Below the pieces are notes generated by a model. That model was not told where the DNA came from and did not search any database. It was given only the letters and a program-made list of their open reading frames with translations. A stretch of DNA of 64,000 nt from Curtobacterium pusillum (GTDB taxonomy: Bacteria; Actinomycetota; Actinomycetes; Actinomycetales; Microbacteriaceae), in contig NZ_VDZH01000003.1 in NCBI RefSeq assembly GCF_007673235.1, positions 283,168 to 347,167 on the forward strand, read 5' to 3'. This document shows positions 43,189 through 56,774 of this stretch, in pieces (position 1 is the first letter of the stretch; each line of letters begins with the position of its first letter). A program made the translations under genes and the position numbers.

Positions 43189-44346
43189 ATGTCGGCCATG
43201 CAGACAACACGTATTTCAGATGTGGTACGCCGCAAGTGGATCGGGGGCGGCATCGCCGCCGCGGTGGTGCTCGGATCGGTCGCGGTGGCCTCCCCGGCGC
43301 ACGCGCTCGAGTTCTCGGCCCGGGTCGGGGCGATCGCGCACAACGCCGGTGACGTCACCCTCACCGGCACCGGCGACGCGGGCGACCTCGTCTCGATCAC
43401 GCCCTCGGACGGCGAGCCGCTCGACACCCGCGTGCGGCCGGACGGGTCGTGGCGGGCGAAGGCGCACGTCGACGGGTTCGGCGACCACACCTTCCGGGTC
43501 AGCGATTCGGAAGGCTCGGCGCGGACGTTGCAGGCCTCCACCCACCAGGTGAGCTTCCGGTCGTTCCAGCTGACGCACGACGATGCGAAGCGCTTCCTCC
43601 AGCTCACCGGGCTCGGCTTCGAGCCCCGCGCCCGCATCGAGATGCTGCTCGACGGCGCTCCGATCGGCACGACGACCGCCGACCGCGACGGCACCTTCGC
43701 GCACCGGATCTCCGACGTCGCCTTCGGGAAGCACACCGTCACCACGATCGAACGGTTCGACGGCGCGGAGCAGCTCCGGTTGAACACCCGCACCGAGATC
43801 AGCGGCGACCCCGAGTTCGAGGACGTCCGGGTCGACCCGATCGGGCGCACCGTGCACGTCGAGGGACGTGGGCCGGCCGGCACCGAGATGCGGTTCGTCG
43901 ATGCATCCGGTGCGCCGTGGTCACTCACCGACGGCCAGGACTGGACCACGAACACCGACGGCACGTGGAGCGCCGACCTGATGTACCCGAGCGCCGACAC
44001 ACGCTTCATGGGCATCGTGGCCGAGGTCTACTCCGGTGACACGCTCGTCGGCTCTGCCACGTCCGGCGCCACCATCCCGTTCCCGGTGACGGCGGCCGTG
44101 TCCAAGTACACGCCGAAGCAGCTCGTGCTCACCGGGAGCGCCGAGCCGGGCGCGCGGCTGTCCTTCACCGATGCCGACGGCGCACCCATCACCGACGCCG
44201 ACGGCAACCGTGTGGAACCACCGGTGCCGGGGAGCTCCACGTGGACCGTCACCCTCGACCCCCGGCGCTTCACCGGGAGCACCGTGACCGTGTCCGCGGC
44301 CGACGGCCCGGACCCGCTCGGGAGCGCCACCGTCGCGTTCCGCTGA
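43189..44346 (+). CDS. secreted protein with bacterial Ig-like domains
   Basis: 385 residues. Signal peptide: basic start, hydrophobic GGGIAAAVVLGSVAVASP, cleavage after AHA. The rest is beta-rich, with repeated G-x-[AG]-x-P/D-G-x-W elements (PDGSWRAKAHV, RDGTFAHRI, TDGTWSADL, GSSTWTVTL), four modules like Ig-fold domains of surface proteins. No sorting signal is seen, so it is probably released. An ATG three codons later is an alternative start. Closed by the terminator at 44362. Confidence 0.75.
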   Translation: MSAMQTTRISDVVRRKWIGGGIAAAVVLGSVAVASPAHALEFSARVGAIAHNAGDVTLTGTGDAGDLVSITPSDGEPLDTRVRPDGSWRAKAHVDGFGDHTFRVSDSEGSARTLQASTHQVSFRSFQLTHDDAKRFLQLTGLGFEPRARIEMLLDGAPIGTTTADRDGTFAHRISDVAFGKHTVTTIERFDGAEQLRLNTRTEISGDPEFEDVRVDPIGRTVHVEGRGPAGTEMRFVDASGAPWSLTDGQDWTTNTDGTWSADLMYPSADTRFMGIVAEVYSGDTLVGSATSGATIPFPVTAAVSKYTPKQLVLTGSAEPGARLSFTDADGAPITDADGNRVEPPVPGSSTWTVTLDPRRFTGSTVTVSAADGPDPLGSATVAFR

Positions 44347-44361
44347 CCCGTCGGACGACGA

Positions 44362-44399
44362 AGGAGGGCCCCGCATCCTGGTGGATGCGGGGCCCTCCT
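44362..44399. terminator. bidirectional 17-bp terminator
   Basis: Arms 44362-44378 and 44383-44399 pair perfectly (AGGAGGGCCCCGCATCC) around TGGT. It lies between the convergent stops of the Ig-like gene (44346) and rpoC (44416), so it serves both. Confidence 0.85.
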
Positions 44400-44415
44400 C
44401 AGTGGGTCACTCGAC

Positions 44416-48297
<3,882 letters not shown>

Positions 48298-48339
48298 TGT
48301 TCTTCTCTCTAGCTGGATTCGTTACGAGTACGGGCGGGA

Positions 48340-51300
48340 TCAGATGTCGTCGACGGACGACGACTCGAACCGCGAGGAGATGTTGATGCCGAGCTCTTCA
48401 GCGGCACGGAAGACCTCGTCGTCCGTGTCGCGGAGGCTGACCGCCTGGCCGTCGGCCGAGAGGACCTCGACGTTCAGGCAGAGCGACTGCATCTCCTTCA
48501 TGAGGACCTTGAACGACTCCGGGATACCCGGCTCCTGGATGTTCTCGCCCTTGACGATCGCCTCGTAGACCTTCACGCGGCCGAGGATGTCGTCGGACTT
48601 GATCGTCAGGAGCTCCTGGAGAGCGTAGGCGGCGCCGTACGCCTCGAGCGCCCACACCTCCATCTCACCGAATCGCTGTCCACCGAACTGCGCCTTACCA
48701 CCCAGCGGCTGCTGCGTGATCATCGAGTACGGACCGGTCGAACGGGCGTGGATCTTGTCGTCGACCAGGTGGTGCAGCTTGAGGATGTACATGTAGCCGA
48801 CCGAGACGGGCTCCGGGAACGGCTCGCCGGAGCGGCCGTCGAAGAGCTGCGCCTTGCCGGACGAACCGATCAGACGCTCGCCGTCGCGGTTCGGGAGGGT
48901 GCTGTCGAGGAGGCCCTCGATCTCACGCTCGTACGCACCGTCGAACACCGGGGTGGCGACCTTCGTGCCGGGCTCCGCGCTGTGGGCGGCCTCGGGGAGA
49001 GCCGAAGCCCACTCCTGGATGCCCTCGACGTTCCAGCCCTGCTTCGCGAGCCACCCGAGGTGGATCTCGAGGACCTGGCCGAAGTTCATGCGGCCGGGGA
49101 CGCCGAGCGGGTTGAGCACGATGTCGACCGGGGTGCCGTCCGCGAGGAACGGCATGTCCTCGACCGGCAGGATCGTCGAGATGACGCCCTTGTTGCCGTG
49201 ACGACCGGCGAGCTTGTCACCCGCGGTGATCTTGCGCTTCTGGGCGATGTAGACGACCACGCGCTGGTTGACGCCCGAGCCGAGCTCGTCGTCGCCGTCC
49301 TGCGAGTCGAACACCTTGACGCCGATGATCGTGCCCTCTTCACCGTGGGGCACCTTGAGCGACGTGTCGCGGACTTCGCGCGACTTCTCGTTGAAGATGG
49401 CACGGAGGAGGCGCTCCTCAGCGGAGAGCTCGGTCTCGCCCTTCGGCGTGACCTTGCCGACCAGGATGTCGCCGGGGCGGACCTCGGCACCGATGCGGAT
49501 GATGCCGCGCTCGTCGAGGTCGGCCAGGAGGTCCGGGCTGACGTTCGGGAGGTCGCGGGTGATCTCCTCCTTGCCGAGCTTCGTGTCGCGGGCGTCGACC
49601 TCGTACTCCTCGATGTGGATCGAGGAGAGCGTGTCGTCCTTCACGAGGTTCTGCGACAGGATCATCGCGTCCTCGTAATTGTAGCCCTCCCACGGCATGA
49701 ACGCGACGAGGAGGTTCTTGCCGAGCGCGAGCTCGCCGTTCTCCGTCGCGGGACCGTCGGCGATGACCTCGCCCTGCTCCACACGCTCGCCGGCCGAGAC
49801 GACCACGCGGTGGTTGTAGCTGGTGCCCTGGTTCGAGCGGTCGAACTTGCGCAGGTAGAAGGTCTGCGTGCCGCCCTCGTCGAGCTGCAGGGTCACGGCG
49901 TCGGCCGAGACCTCGGAGACGACACCGGCCTTGTCGGCGGTGACGACGTCACCGGCGTCGATGGCGGTGTAGCCCTCCATACCGGTGCCGACGAGCGGCG
50001 ACTCGGAACGGAGCAGCGGGACTGCCTGACGCTGCATGTTCGCACCCATGAGGGCGCGGTTCGCGTCGTCGTGCTCGAGGAACGGGATGAGCGACGTCGC
50101 GACCGACACCATCTGGCGCGGGGAGACGTCCATGTAGTCGACCTCGTCCTTGCCGACGAGCTCGACCTCGCCGCCCTTCTTCCGGACGAGCACCTTGTCG
50201 TCCTGGAAGTGGAAGGAGTCGGTGAGCGGGGCGTTCGCCTGCGCGACGACGAAGTCGTCTTCCTCCGAAGCCGTGAGGTAGTCGATGGTCGTGGTGACCT
50301 GACCGTTCACGACGCGGCGGTACGGCGTCTCGATGAAGCCGAAGGAGTTGATCCGACCGAACGACGCGAGCGAACCGATCAGGCCGATGTTCGGGCCTTC
50401 CGGGGTCTCGATCGGGCACATGCGGCCGTAGTGCGACGGGTGGACGTCACGGACCTCGACGCCGGCACGCTCACGGGACAGACCACCCGGGCCGAGGGCC
50501 GAGAGACGACGCTTGTGCGTCAGACCCGCGAGCGGGTTGTTCTGGTCCATGAACTGCGACAGCTGGGACGTTCCGAAGAACTCCTTGATCGCGGCGACGA
50601 CGGGGCGCACGTTGATCAGGGTCTGCGGCGTGATCGCCTCGATGTCCTGCGTGGTCATGCGCTCGCGGACGACGCGCTCCATGCGGGACAGACCCGTGCG
50701 GACCTGGTTCTGGATGAGCTCGCCGACGGCGCGGATGCGACGGTTGCCGAAGTGGTCGATGTCGTCCACGTCGAGGCGGAGCTGCACCGGCTCGCCGTCG
50801 CGGACGCCGTCGAGGTTGGTCTTCTCGGCGTGCAGCGAGACCAGGTACTTGATCGTGCGGACGATGTCCTGCACGGTCAGGACCGAGTCGCTGAGCGGCG
50901 CGTCGATGCCGAGCTTGCGGTTGACCTTGTAGCGGCCGACCTTCGCGAGGTCGTAGCGCTTCGGGTTGAAGTAGAAGTTGTCGAGGAGCGCACGCGCGGC
51001 CTCGGCGGCGACCTGCTCGCCCGGACGCAGCTTGCGGTAGATGTCCTTGAGCGCCTCTTCCTTGGTGAGGATGGCGTCCTTCTCGAGGGTCGACTCGATC
51101 GAGGCGAAGCCCTGGAACTCGTCCATGATCTCTTCGCTCGTCATGCCGAGCGCCTTGAGGAACACGGTGACCGACTGCTTGCGCTTGCGGTCGATGCGCA
51201 CGCCCACCTGGTCGCGCTTGTCGATCTCGAACTCGAGCCAGGCACCACGCGACGGGATCACGCGGGCGGAGTAGATGTCCTTGTCGGAGGTCTTCTCCTG

Positions 51301-51828
51301 CTGACGCTCGAAGTACACGCCCGGCGAGCGGACGAGCTGCGAGACCACGACACGCTCGGTGCCGTTGATGATGAATGTGCCGCGCTCGGTCATGAGCGGG
51401 AAGTCGCCCATGAACACGGTCTGCGTCTTGATCTCACCGGTCATGTGGTTCATGAACTCGGCGTTGACGTAGAGCGGGGCAGCGTAGGTCTTGCCACGTT
51501 CCTTGCACTCGTCGATCGAGTACTTCGGGTCCTCGAGCTCGGGCGACGTGAAGCCGAGCTGCATGGTCTCGCCGAGGTCCTCGATCGGGGAGATCTCCTC
51601 GAAGATCTCCTCGAGCCCGGAGTGCAGTGCGAGGTCGGTGCGACCCTGCTCCTGGCCTTCGGCGAGGCGGGCCTTCCAGACGTCGTTGCCGACGAGCCAG
51701 TCGAAGCTCTCCGTCTGGAGTGCGAGCAGATCAGGAACCGTGAGGGTGTCCGTGATCTTGGCGAACGAGAGTCGCGAGTGGTTGCGACCGTTCTTGGGGT
51801 TGGTGGATGCGTTGGGCGCAGCAGCCAA
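48340..51828 (-). CDS. rpoB: RNA polymerase beta subunit
   Basis: 1,162 residues. The rifampicin pocket reads [20 protein letters not shown] then [11 protein letters not shown], with wild-type Asp, His and Ser at the main resistance positions. The flap and C-terminal clamp elements ([20 protein letters not shown]) are conserved. Start codon TTG at 51828 with GGAGG eight bases upstream. Promoter at 52064-52093 with a leader of about 230 bases. Confidence 0.98.
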   Translation of the reverse strand: MAAAPNASTNPKNGRNHSRLSFAKITDTLTVPDLLALQTESFDWLVGNDVWKARLAEGQEQGRTDLALHSGLEEIFEEISPIEDLGETMQLGFTSPELEDPKYSIDECKERGKTYAAPLYVNAEFMNHMTGEIKTQTVFMGDFPLMTERGTFIINGTERVVVSQLVRSPGVYFERQQEKTSDKDIYSARVIPSRGAWLEFEIDKRDQVGVRIDRKRKQSVTVFLKALGMTSEEIMDEFQGFASIESTLEKDAILTKEEALKDIYRKLRPGEQVAAEAARALLDNFYFNPKRYDLAKVGRYKVNRKLGIDAPLSDSVLTVQDIVRTIKYLVSLHAEKTNLDGVRDGEPVQLRLDVDDIDHFGNRRIRAVGELIQNQVRTGLSRMERVVRERMTTQDIEAITPQTLINVRPVVAAIKEFFGTSQLSQFMDQNNPLAGLTHKRRLSALGPGGLSRERAGVEVRDVHPSHYGRMCPIETPEGPNIGLIGSLASFGRINSFGFIETPYRRVVNGQVTTTIDYLTASEEDDFVVAQANAPLTDSFHFQDDKVLVRKKGGEVELVGKDEVDYMDVSPRQMVSVATSLIPFLEHDDANRALMGANMQRQAVPLLRSESPLVGTGMEGYTAIDAGDVVTADKAGVVSEVSADAVTLQLDEGGTQTFYLRKFDRSNQGTSYNHRVVVSAGERVEQGEVIADGPATENGELALGKNLLVAFMPWEGYNYEDAMILSQNLVKDDTLSSIHIEEYEVDARDTKLGKEEITRDLPNVSPDLLADLDERGIIRIGAEVRPGDILVGKVTPKGETELSAEERLLRAIFNEKSREVRDTSLKVPHGEEGTIIGVKVFDSQDGDDELGSGVNQRVVVYIAQKRKITAGDKLAGRHGNKGVISTILPVEDMPFLADGTPVDIVLNPLGVPGRMNFGQVLEIHLGWLAKQGWNVEGIQEWASALPEAAHSAEPGTKVATPVFDGAYEREIEGLLDSTLPNRDGERLIGSSGKAQLFDGRSGEPFPEPVSVGYMYILKLHHLVDDKIHARSTGPYSMITQQPLGGKAQFGGQRFGEMEVWALEAYGAAYALQELLTIKSDDILGRVKVYEAIVKGENIQEPGIPESFKVLMKEMQSLCLNVEVLSADGQAVSLRDTDDEVFRAAEELGINISSRFESSSVDDI

Positions 51829-52063
51829 GGGTTTGACCTCCGGTAGGCCCCGTCGGGCCGGTACTGACGAGCAGCACGTAGGTGAGTGGATTGACGCTTC
51901 GGCGCACCCCTCGAAGACACGCGATCACGGGCCGCCGCGTGAGCGAGGACACATGTGCGATGATCTGGGTGAGCGGTACCCGCCGACATATACGGGTCCG
52001 GCTTCACCAGGGCGGGCGTCGACCGCAATATGACGACACGGATGCCAGGGAGCGCGAACTGTC
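51829..52063 (-). other. rpoB 5' leader
   Basis: About 230 bases between the predicted transcription start and rpoB. A second -10-like TATATG lies on the minus strand near 51987 (CCCGTATATGTCGG), without a clear -35. I see no open frame or known riboswitch. Confidence 0.5.
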
Positions 52064-52093
52064 ATCATAGGTCGCGCTCGTGCGCGATGTCCA
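52064..52093 (-). promoter_or_regulatory. rpoBC promoter
   Basis: Minus strand: TGGACA (52088-52093), 18 bases, TATGAT (52064-52069). The -10 is near perfect. Confidence 0.75.
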
Positions 52094-52224
52094 GTCCTGG
52101 CTTGACCGAATTCGTCAGTGCCGTGTATAAGCCGGTGGACCGACCCGGTATTCCCCTCGCCCGCCGCTCCTCGGCCAGGCCAGATCACGCCGACTGCCGC
52201 GAGCACGCGCCCGCGCCACGCCCG

Positions 52225-52743
52225 TCAGCGCAGCGCGCCGAGCGCCTTCTCCGGCCGCCGGACCCGCACGAACGTCACGCGCCCACGATCGTCGGTGATC
52301 TCGATCCCGCGCCCCGGCGTGAGGATCAGCGCCCGCACGCCACGGCCGAGCCGGAGACCGATCCCGCCGTACGTGGAGGCATCCGCCTCGGCGACCCGCA
52401 CGTCCACGATCCGCCGTCGGGGGATCCGTCGCGCGGGCAGCGGCCGGAAGTGCAGGACGACGTGGGTGTCCGTCACGGTGAACCCGGTCCGGGCGAGCAG
52501 GAGCAGGAGGCCGACGGCGACACCGACGAGCCCCGGGACGACGAGGGCCGCCTCCGGCGCTTCGCCCGGCCACCCGAGGACCGCTGCGACGAGCGCGAGT
52601 CCGCCGACCAGCAGGACCCCGCCGACCGCGCGCATCCAGGTCGGCGCGTGGTCACGGTCGGTCTGCGGGGGTGCCGGCGTCGGCCGGGCGGTACGGGTCG
52701 CGGTGACGAGTCGGTACGTCGGGACGCTCATGGTGTCGGTCAT
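52225..52743 (-). CDS. membrane protein with PH-like domain
   Basis: 172 residues: a short N-terminal cytoplasmic part, two transmembrane helices (about 38-57 and 64-84), then a beta-rich segment (TDTHVVLHFRPLPARRIPRR, RIVDVRV, GIEITDDRGRVTFVRVRRPE) that looks like a bacterial PH domain. Function unknown. Transcribed toward rpoB from the promoter at 52793-52821. Confidence 0.75.
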   Translation of the reverse strand: MTDTMSVPTYRLVTATRTARPTPAPPQTDRDHAPTWMRAVGGVLLVGGLALVAAVLGWPGEAPEAALVVPGLVGVAVGLLLLLARTGFTVTDTHVVLHFRPLPARRIPRRRIVDVRVAEADASTYGGIGLRLGRGVRALILTPGRGIEITDDRGRVTFVRVRRPEKALGALR

Positions 52744-52792
52744 GGCTGCGGGCTCCTGCGGATTCGTGGTCCGGTGCGTGTGCTGAACTCAT

Positions 52793-52821
52793 ATTTTACA
52801 TAGCGCACGCGATGTTCTCAA
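52793..52821 (-). promoter_or_regulatory. promoter of the PH-like membrane protein gene
   Basis: Minus strand: TTGAGA (52816-52821), 17 bases, TAAAAT (52793-52798), in a small A/T-rich island. One of the best sigma-70-like promoters in the window. Confidence 0.8.
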
Positions 52822-53123
52822 TGGCCAGTGCGCAGGGCAGGGCCACGGGCGGCGCGCAGGAGAGCGGGGAGGCCCGGCGCGCGCCGACGGCACGCACTCG
52901 GAGCCGGCAGTGGGGGTTGCCGGGCGGGCGCGCCGCGGTCACGGTCGAGGTGCGGAACCGCGAGGTGTGGGGCACTGCGCGGTTCGACGCACCGAGGTGA
53001 CGACCCGGTGAACGATAGGAGACGAGCCTTGACGTCCGCTGGCCGTGCATGTGTACGCATTCAACTGCGCGTCCTCGACTGCGCGTACTCAACCACGCAC
53101 ACCGCGCAGCCGGTGACGCGCGG
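52822..53123. other. intergenic region with no supported gene
   Basis: About 300 bases between the response regulator stop and the promoter of the PH-like gene. A 62-codon plus-strand frame (52812-53000) is arginine/alanine-rich with no start signal. I see no strong hairpin or repeat. Confidence 0.4.
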
Positions 53124-53774
53124 CTACGAGCGGAGGACGAGCGCGACGGCCTCGGCCCGGGTCCGGACGCCGAGCTTCGTGAAGACCTGGTTCACGTACG
53201 ACTTCACGGTCGGAACCGTCAGGAACAGCTCGGCGGCGATCTCCGGGTTCGACCGGCCCTCGGCGATGCGCTCGAGGACGTCCGATTCGCGCGGGGTGAG
53301 GTCCGGGAAGCGCGTCCGGAGTCCGACCGGCGCCTCGGGTGCGGGAACCGCACCGCCGGCGAGCTGCGCGACGAGCCGTGCACCGACGGTCGCGTCGAAC
53401 GTGGACTGCCCGGACGCCACGGCACGGATCGCCGTCGCGATCTCCGCGCGGCCGGCGTCCTTCGTCAGGTAGCCACGCGCGCCCGCTCGGAGCGCGGTGA
53501 CGATGGACTCGTCGTCGGCGTAGGTGGTCAGCACCAGGACGGCCACCTGCGGGTGCGCCGCGGTGATCTGCGCGGTCGCGGTCGGCCCGTCCACGACGGG
53601 CATCCGGAGGTCCATCAGCACGACGTCAGGGAGGTCGCGGTCGACGGCGGCGACGGCCGCGGCGCCGTCGGCAGCCTCGCCGACGACCTCGAGGTCCGGC
53701 ATGAGGGACAGCACCGTCACCAGGCCGTCGCGCACGATGGCCTGGTCGTCGACGACGAGCACGCGGATGGTCAC
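53124..53774 (-). CDS. NarL/LuxR-family response regulator
   Basis: 216 residues from a GTG at 53774 overlapping the kinase stop (GTGA). Receiver domain with DD at 9-10, phospho-acceptor Asp55 (VVLMDLRMP), Thr in VLVLTTYAD and Lys in YLTKDAG. LuxR-type helix-turn-helix at about 155-213 (LTPRESDVLERIAEGRSNPE, VKSYVNQVFTKLGV). Partner of the kinase encoded just upstream; targets unknown. Confidence 0.93.
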   Translation of the reverse strand: MTIRVLVVDDQAIVRDGLVTVLSLMPDLEVVGEAADGAAAVAAVDRDLPDVVLMDLRMPVVDGPTATAQITAAHPQVAVLVLTTYADDESIVTALRAGARGYLTKDAGRAEIATAIRAVASGQSTFDATVGARLVAQLAGGAVPAPEAPVGLRTRFPDLTPRESDVLERIAEGRSNPEIAAELFLTVPTVKSYVNQVFTKLGVRTRAEAVALVLRS

Positions 53775-54994
53775 GACCGGTCCCCCGCTGCCGCGACGGG
53801 GTCGACCGGCAGGTGCATCGCCACGACGAACTCGTCGTCCGAGCGCTCCGCCTCGACCGTGGCGGAGCTGCCGAGCTCCTGGAAGCGTTCGCGCATCCCG
53901 AGCAGGCCGTGGCCGCCGCGGGCGAGCGGGTTCGCGACGACGACGTCCACGGCGTCGCCGTCCCGGATGACGGACAGGGACACGGGGCGGCCCGGGGCGT
54001 GCCTGCGGGCGTTGCTCAGTGCCTCCCGGACGACCTGGACCACGGCGGCACGGTGGGCCGCATCCAGGTCGGCGAGCGTCTCGTCTCCCTGCGTCACGAC
54101 CTCGCCGCCGAACGAGCGGTGCGCGTCGACGAGGGCCGTCAGGCCCGCCTCGTGGTCGGTGGTCGGCCTGGAGGCACGGCTCGGCTCCGTCGTGTCGGCT
54201 GCGGTGGTCGACGTGGCCGGTTCCGGTCCTGTGTCCGAGTCCGCGTCCTCGCGGAGCGCGTGCACCGCGCGTCGTGCCTCGGCGAGCCCGTCGGCCGCGA
54301 GGGTGCGGGCCTCGCCGGCACGCTTCGTCGCGTCCTCGACCCGGCCCGCCTCGAGGAGGGCCTCGACCGCGTCGAGCTGCAGCACCAGCCCACCGAGGGA
54401 GTGCGCGAGGACGTCGTGGATGTCCCGCGCCGCCCGGGAACGATCGGCGAGGAGCCGCGCGCGCTGCTGCTCCCGCTCGGCCTCGCGAGCGCGCTGGGCG
54501 GCGACCCGGAACTGCCGCCTGCTGAAGCCGATGAGGACACCGAGCAGCATGCCGCCGCTGGTGCCGAGGACGAACTGGAGCGACGCGTGCTCCACCGTCG
54601 CGGTGACGGCGACCACGACGATCGCGGCGAGCGCGGTGACCGACGCGGCCCAGACCGGTACGCGCAGGTTCGCCCCGATCAGGACGATTCCGACGATCAC
54701 GGGGACGACCATCAGCGAGTCCGTCGGCACCACCGTCACCGACCCGGCGGCGACCATCACGACACCCGCCGTGGTGACGAGTCGCGGCGACCGGCCGAAC
54801 TCCCGGAGCACCCAGCCGGCGAGCGCCACCGTGCCGAGCACCCACACCCAGACGGGCAGGCCCAGGAGCGCACCGTTCCGGACGAAGAAGAACGCGACGA
54901 TCGCGATGCCGAGCGCGTTCAGTCCCCAGGCGGCGCTCGAACGCGGCCGACCTCCGGGGAGGTCGGCCTCGTCACGGCCGGTCAGCAGGGTCAC
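53771..54994 (-). CDS. sensor histidine kinase (HisKA_3 type)
   Basis: 407 residues from a GTG at 54994 overlapping the upstream stop. Five or six transmembrane helices fill residues 20-170 with little extracellular loop, so it is an intramembrane-sensing type like DesK/LiaS. Phospho-acceptor His193 in ARDIHDVLAHSLGGLVLQL; HATPase with EALSNARRHAPG (N box) and GGHGLLGMRERFQELG (G box). Between DHP and ATPase is an acidic D/T/P-rich insertion. Operon order: membrane protein, kinase, regulator. Confidence 0.92.
   Translation of the reverse strand: MTLLTGRDEADLPGGRPRSSAAWGLNALGIAIVAFFFVRNGALLGLPVWVWVLGTVALAGWVLREFGRSPRLVTTAGVVMVAAGSVTVVPTDSLMVVPVIVGIVLIGANLRVPVWAASVTALAAIVVVAVTATVEHASLQFVLGTSGGMLLGVLIGFSRRQFRVAAQRAREAEREQQRARLLADRSRAARDIHDVLAHSLGGLVLQLDAVEALLEAGRVEDATKRAGEARTLAADGLAEARRAVHALREDADSDTGPEPATSTTAADTTEPSRASRPTTDHEAGLTALVDAHRSFGGEVVTQGDETLADLDAAHRAAVVQVVREALSNARRHAPGRPVSLSVIRDGDAVDVVVANPLARGGHGLLGMRERFQELGSSATVEAERSDDEFVVAMHLPVDPVAAAGDRS
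54168..54179 (+). repeat. 12-mer repeat copy 4 (coding)
   Basis: Exact CTGGAGGCACGG, antisense within the low-complexity linker of the histidine kinase gene. Confidence 0.5.
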
Positions 54995-55500
54995 CGGACC
55001 ATCATGCCGCGCGCCTGTCGGTCTCCGCGGGGGATGCGCTGGTCGATGACGAGTGCCCGGGCCGCGCGGTTCAGCGCGAGGACGAGCAGGATCGTGCCGG
55101 TCGAGGTGAGGAGGTGGGCGCCGAGGTGACCGCCGAGGACGTCGAGGCCGATGCGGACGCCGATGAGGACGATCCACAGGGCGGCACCGAGCCAGCCGGT
55201 GCGGGACTGGATCGTGCGGCCCTTGCGGTCCGGGGTGCCGACGGTGCGGAAGCGGGTGATGCTGCCCATGGTCAGGCCGACCCCGACGGTGATGAGCGCC
55301 TCGATGCCGAGGAAGACGACGTCGGTGGTGGTGACGGTCGCCTTGGTCTGGGCGAGGACGACCACGCCGACGATCGCCATGATGAGCGGCGTGCGCCAGA
55401 TCCGGGTGGGGTCGAGGTACTGCCAGGTCGCCTGGCGGTACCCGAGGAACACGACGAGCGCGATCCCGATGAGGATGTTCACGACGAGCTGGACCGACAT
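54991..55500 (-). CDS. DUF1453/CcdC-like membrane protein
   Basis: 169 residues with four to five transmembrane helices and YRQATWQYLDPTRIWRTPLIM at the first loop, a pattern of DUF1453-type proteins. ATG at 55500 preceded by GAAAGG. Coupled to the histidine kinase by a GTGA overlap, so it may be a regulator or accessory of that sensor; this is inference. Confidence 0.75.
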   Translation of the reverse strand: MSVQLVVNILIGIALVVFLGYRQATWQYLDPTRIWRTPLIMAIVGVVVLAQTKATVTTTDVVFLGIEALITVGVGLTMGSITRFRTVGTPDRKGRTIQSRTGWLGAALWIVLIGVRIGLDVLGGHLGAHLLTSTGTILLVLALNRAARALVIDQRIPRGDRQARGMMVR

Positions 55501-55633
55501 GGTGTGTGCCTTTCGAAGAGGTCCGGCGGGGCTGTCCCGACCGGTGCAACCAGCCTCGTTCGACGGCGTCTGCGGGCACACCAACCAGGGGTGGGGACGC
55601 GGGTGGTGATCGCGGTGGTGTTCGATTGGTGCC

Positions 55634-56476
55634 ATGGCTGATGCGTTCGACGGGTTCCGGATCGGTGCGGGGTACGCGGTCGTCGAGCCGGACCGGCACC
55701 GGCCGGGCTCGTTCACGCTCGTGGTGGACGGCACCCCGCAGTCGCACGTCGACCTGGACGACCCGACGCACCTGGCGTTCGAGTACATCCGGCGGATGGG
55801 ACACGCCATCGACCTGCTGCCGGACGGGCCCGTCACGGCGCTGCACCTCGGCGCCGGCGCCCTCACGCTCCCCCGGTACGTCGCGGTGACCCGGCCGGGT
55901 TCGCGCCAGCAGGTGATCGAGCTCGAGCGGGACCTCGTCGACCACGTGCGCGACGCGCTGCCGTTCCCCCGGGGTGCCTCGATCCGGGTGCGGTACGGCG
56001 ACGCGCGGGAGGTCCTGGGGAAGCTCCCCGCCGGGCTCCGCGGCACCGTCGACCTCGCCGTCGTCGACGTGTTCGGCGGCTCGCAGATCCCGGCCCACGT
56101 GACGAGCATCGAGTTCTACCGAGAGGTCGCGGAGTTCCTGTCGCCCACCGGCATCGTCGCGGTGAACGTGGCGGACGGAGCCGGGTTGGCGTTCGCACGA
56201 GGGCAGGCCTCGACGCTCCAGGCGGTGCTGCCGTCGGTGGCGGCGGTCGCGGACACCGGGATGCTCAAGGGGCGCCGGTTCGGGAACATCGTGCTGCTCG
56301 GCTCGCCCACCGACCTGCCCGTGGCGGACATGCCGCGGCGGTACTCCTCCGACCCGATGCCGGCGAAGGTCGTGCACGGTGCCGAGCTGCGGTCGTTCAT
56401 CGCCGGGGCGCCGATCGTGACGGACCAGACGGCGGTGGCGTCGCCGGAGCCGAACCGGAGTGTGTTCGGCGGCTGA
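55634..56476 (+). CDS. spermidine-synthase-like methyltransferase-fold protein
   Basis: 280 residues with a Rossmann core: ALHLGAGALTLPRYVAVTRP (motif I), VIELERDLVDHVRD (acidic loop), VRYGDAREVLGKLP, and DLAVVDVFGGSQIPAHVTS. It resembles bacterial SpeE-like proteins, but the polyamine-binding residues are not clear, so true spermidine synthase activity is doubtful. It diverges from the DUF1453 gene with 133 bases between. Confidence 0.8.
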   Translation: MADAFDGFRIGAGYAVVEPDRHRPGSFTLVVDGTPQSHVDLDDPTHLAFEYIRRMGHAIDLLPDGPVTALHLGAGALTLPRYVAVTRPGSRQQVIELERDLVDHVRDALPFPRGASIRVRYGDAREVLGKLPAGLRGTVDLAVVDVFGGSQIPAHVTSIEFYREVAEFLSPTGIVAVNVADGAGLAFARGQASTLQAVLPSVAAVADTGMLKGRRFGNIVLLGSPTDLPVADMPRRYSSDPMPAKVVHGAELRSFIAGAPIVTDQTAVASPEPNRSVFGG

Positions 56477-56774
56477 CGGGCGCGGGCTGGTCGGTCGGCT
56501 GCGGACTCGGAACGACGACACCGACGTCGTACGACACCGGACTCGTCGCACCAGCGCGTCTGCAACGGTTGCGCACGCGGGGCAACGACAGGCTCGATGT
56601 CGTCCGACATCGGCGCTGTCGCCCGTTGCGGACGCAACCACGTGCCGGACGGAAGCGGTGTGCTGGACGTGCGCCGTGCCTCCAGTCCGGTGTTCGGTGG
56701 GCACGCGGAGGACGCGACTGCCAGGATGGTCCTGAACGACCGCGCAGGAGCGCGACCGAGCGAGGGGACACCCG
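56477..56774. other. intergenic region with repeats
   Basis: 298 bases, no gene. It contains CGATGTCG-TC-CGACATCG (56595-56612), a nearby diverged version of the same block (GTCGTACGACACCGG near 56531), and one 12-mer repeat copy at 56674. Confidence 0.45.
56674..56685 (-). repeat. 12-mer repeat copy 5
   Basis: Exact CTGGAGGCACGG on the minus strand, intergenic, with the same GGCGC downstream flank as copy 2. Confidence 0.6.

Noticed and set aside
9655-44415. Integrative element or prophage explaining the two islands
   Set aside because: No integrase, transposase, tRNA target, direct-repeat boundaries or phage genes are visible.
52812-53000. 62-residue plus-strand frame
   Set aside because: It starts inside the promoter for the opposite gene, has arginine/alanine-biased composition and no ribosome binding site.
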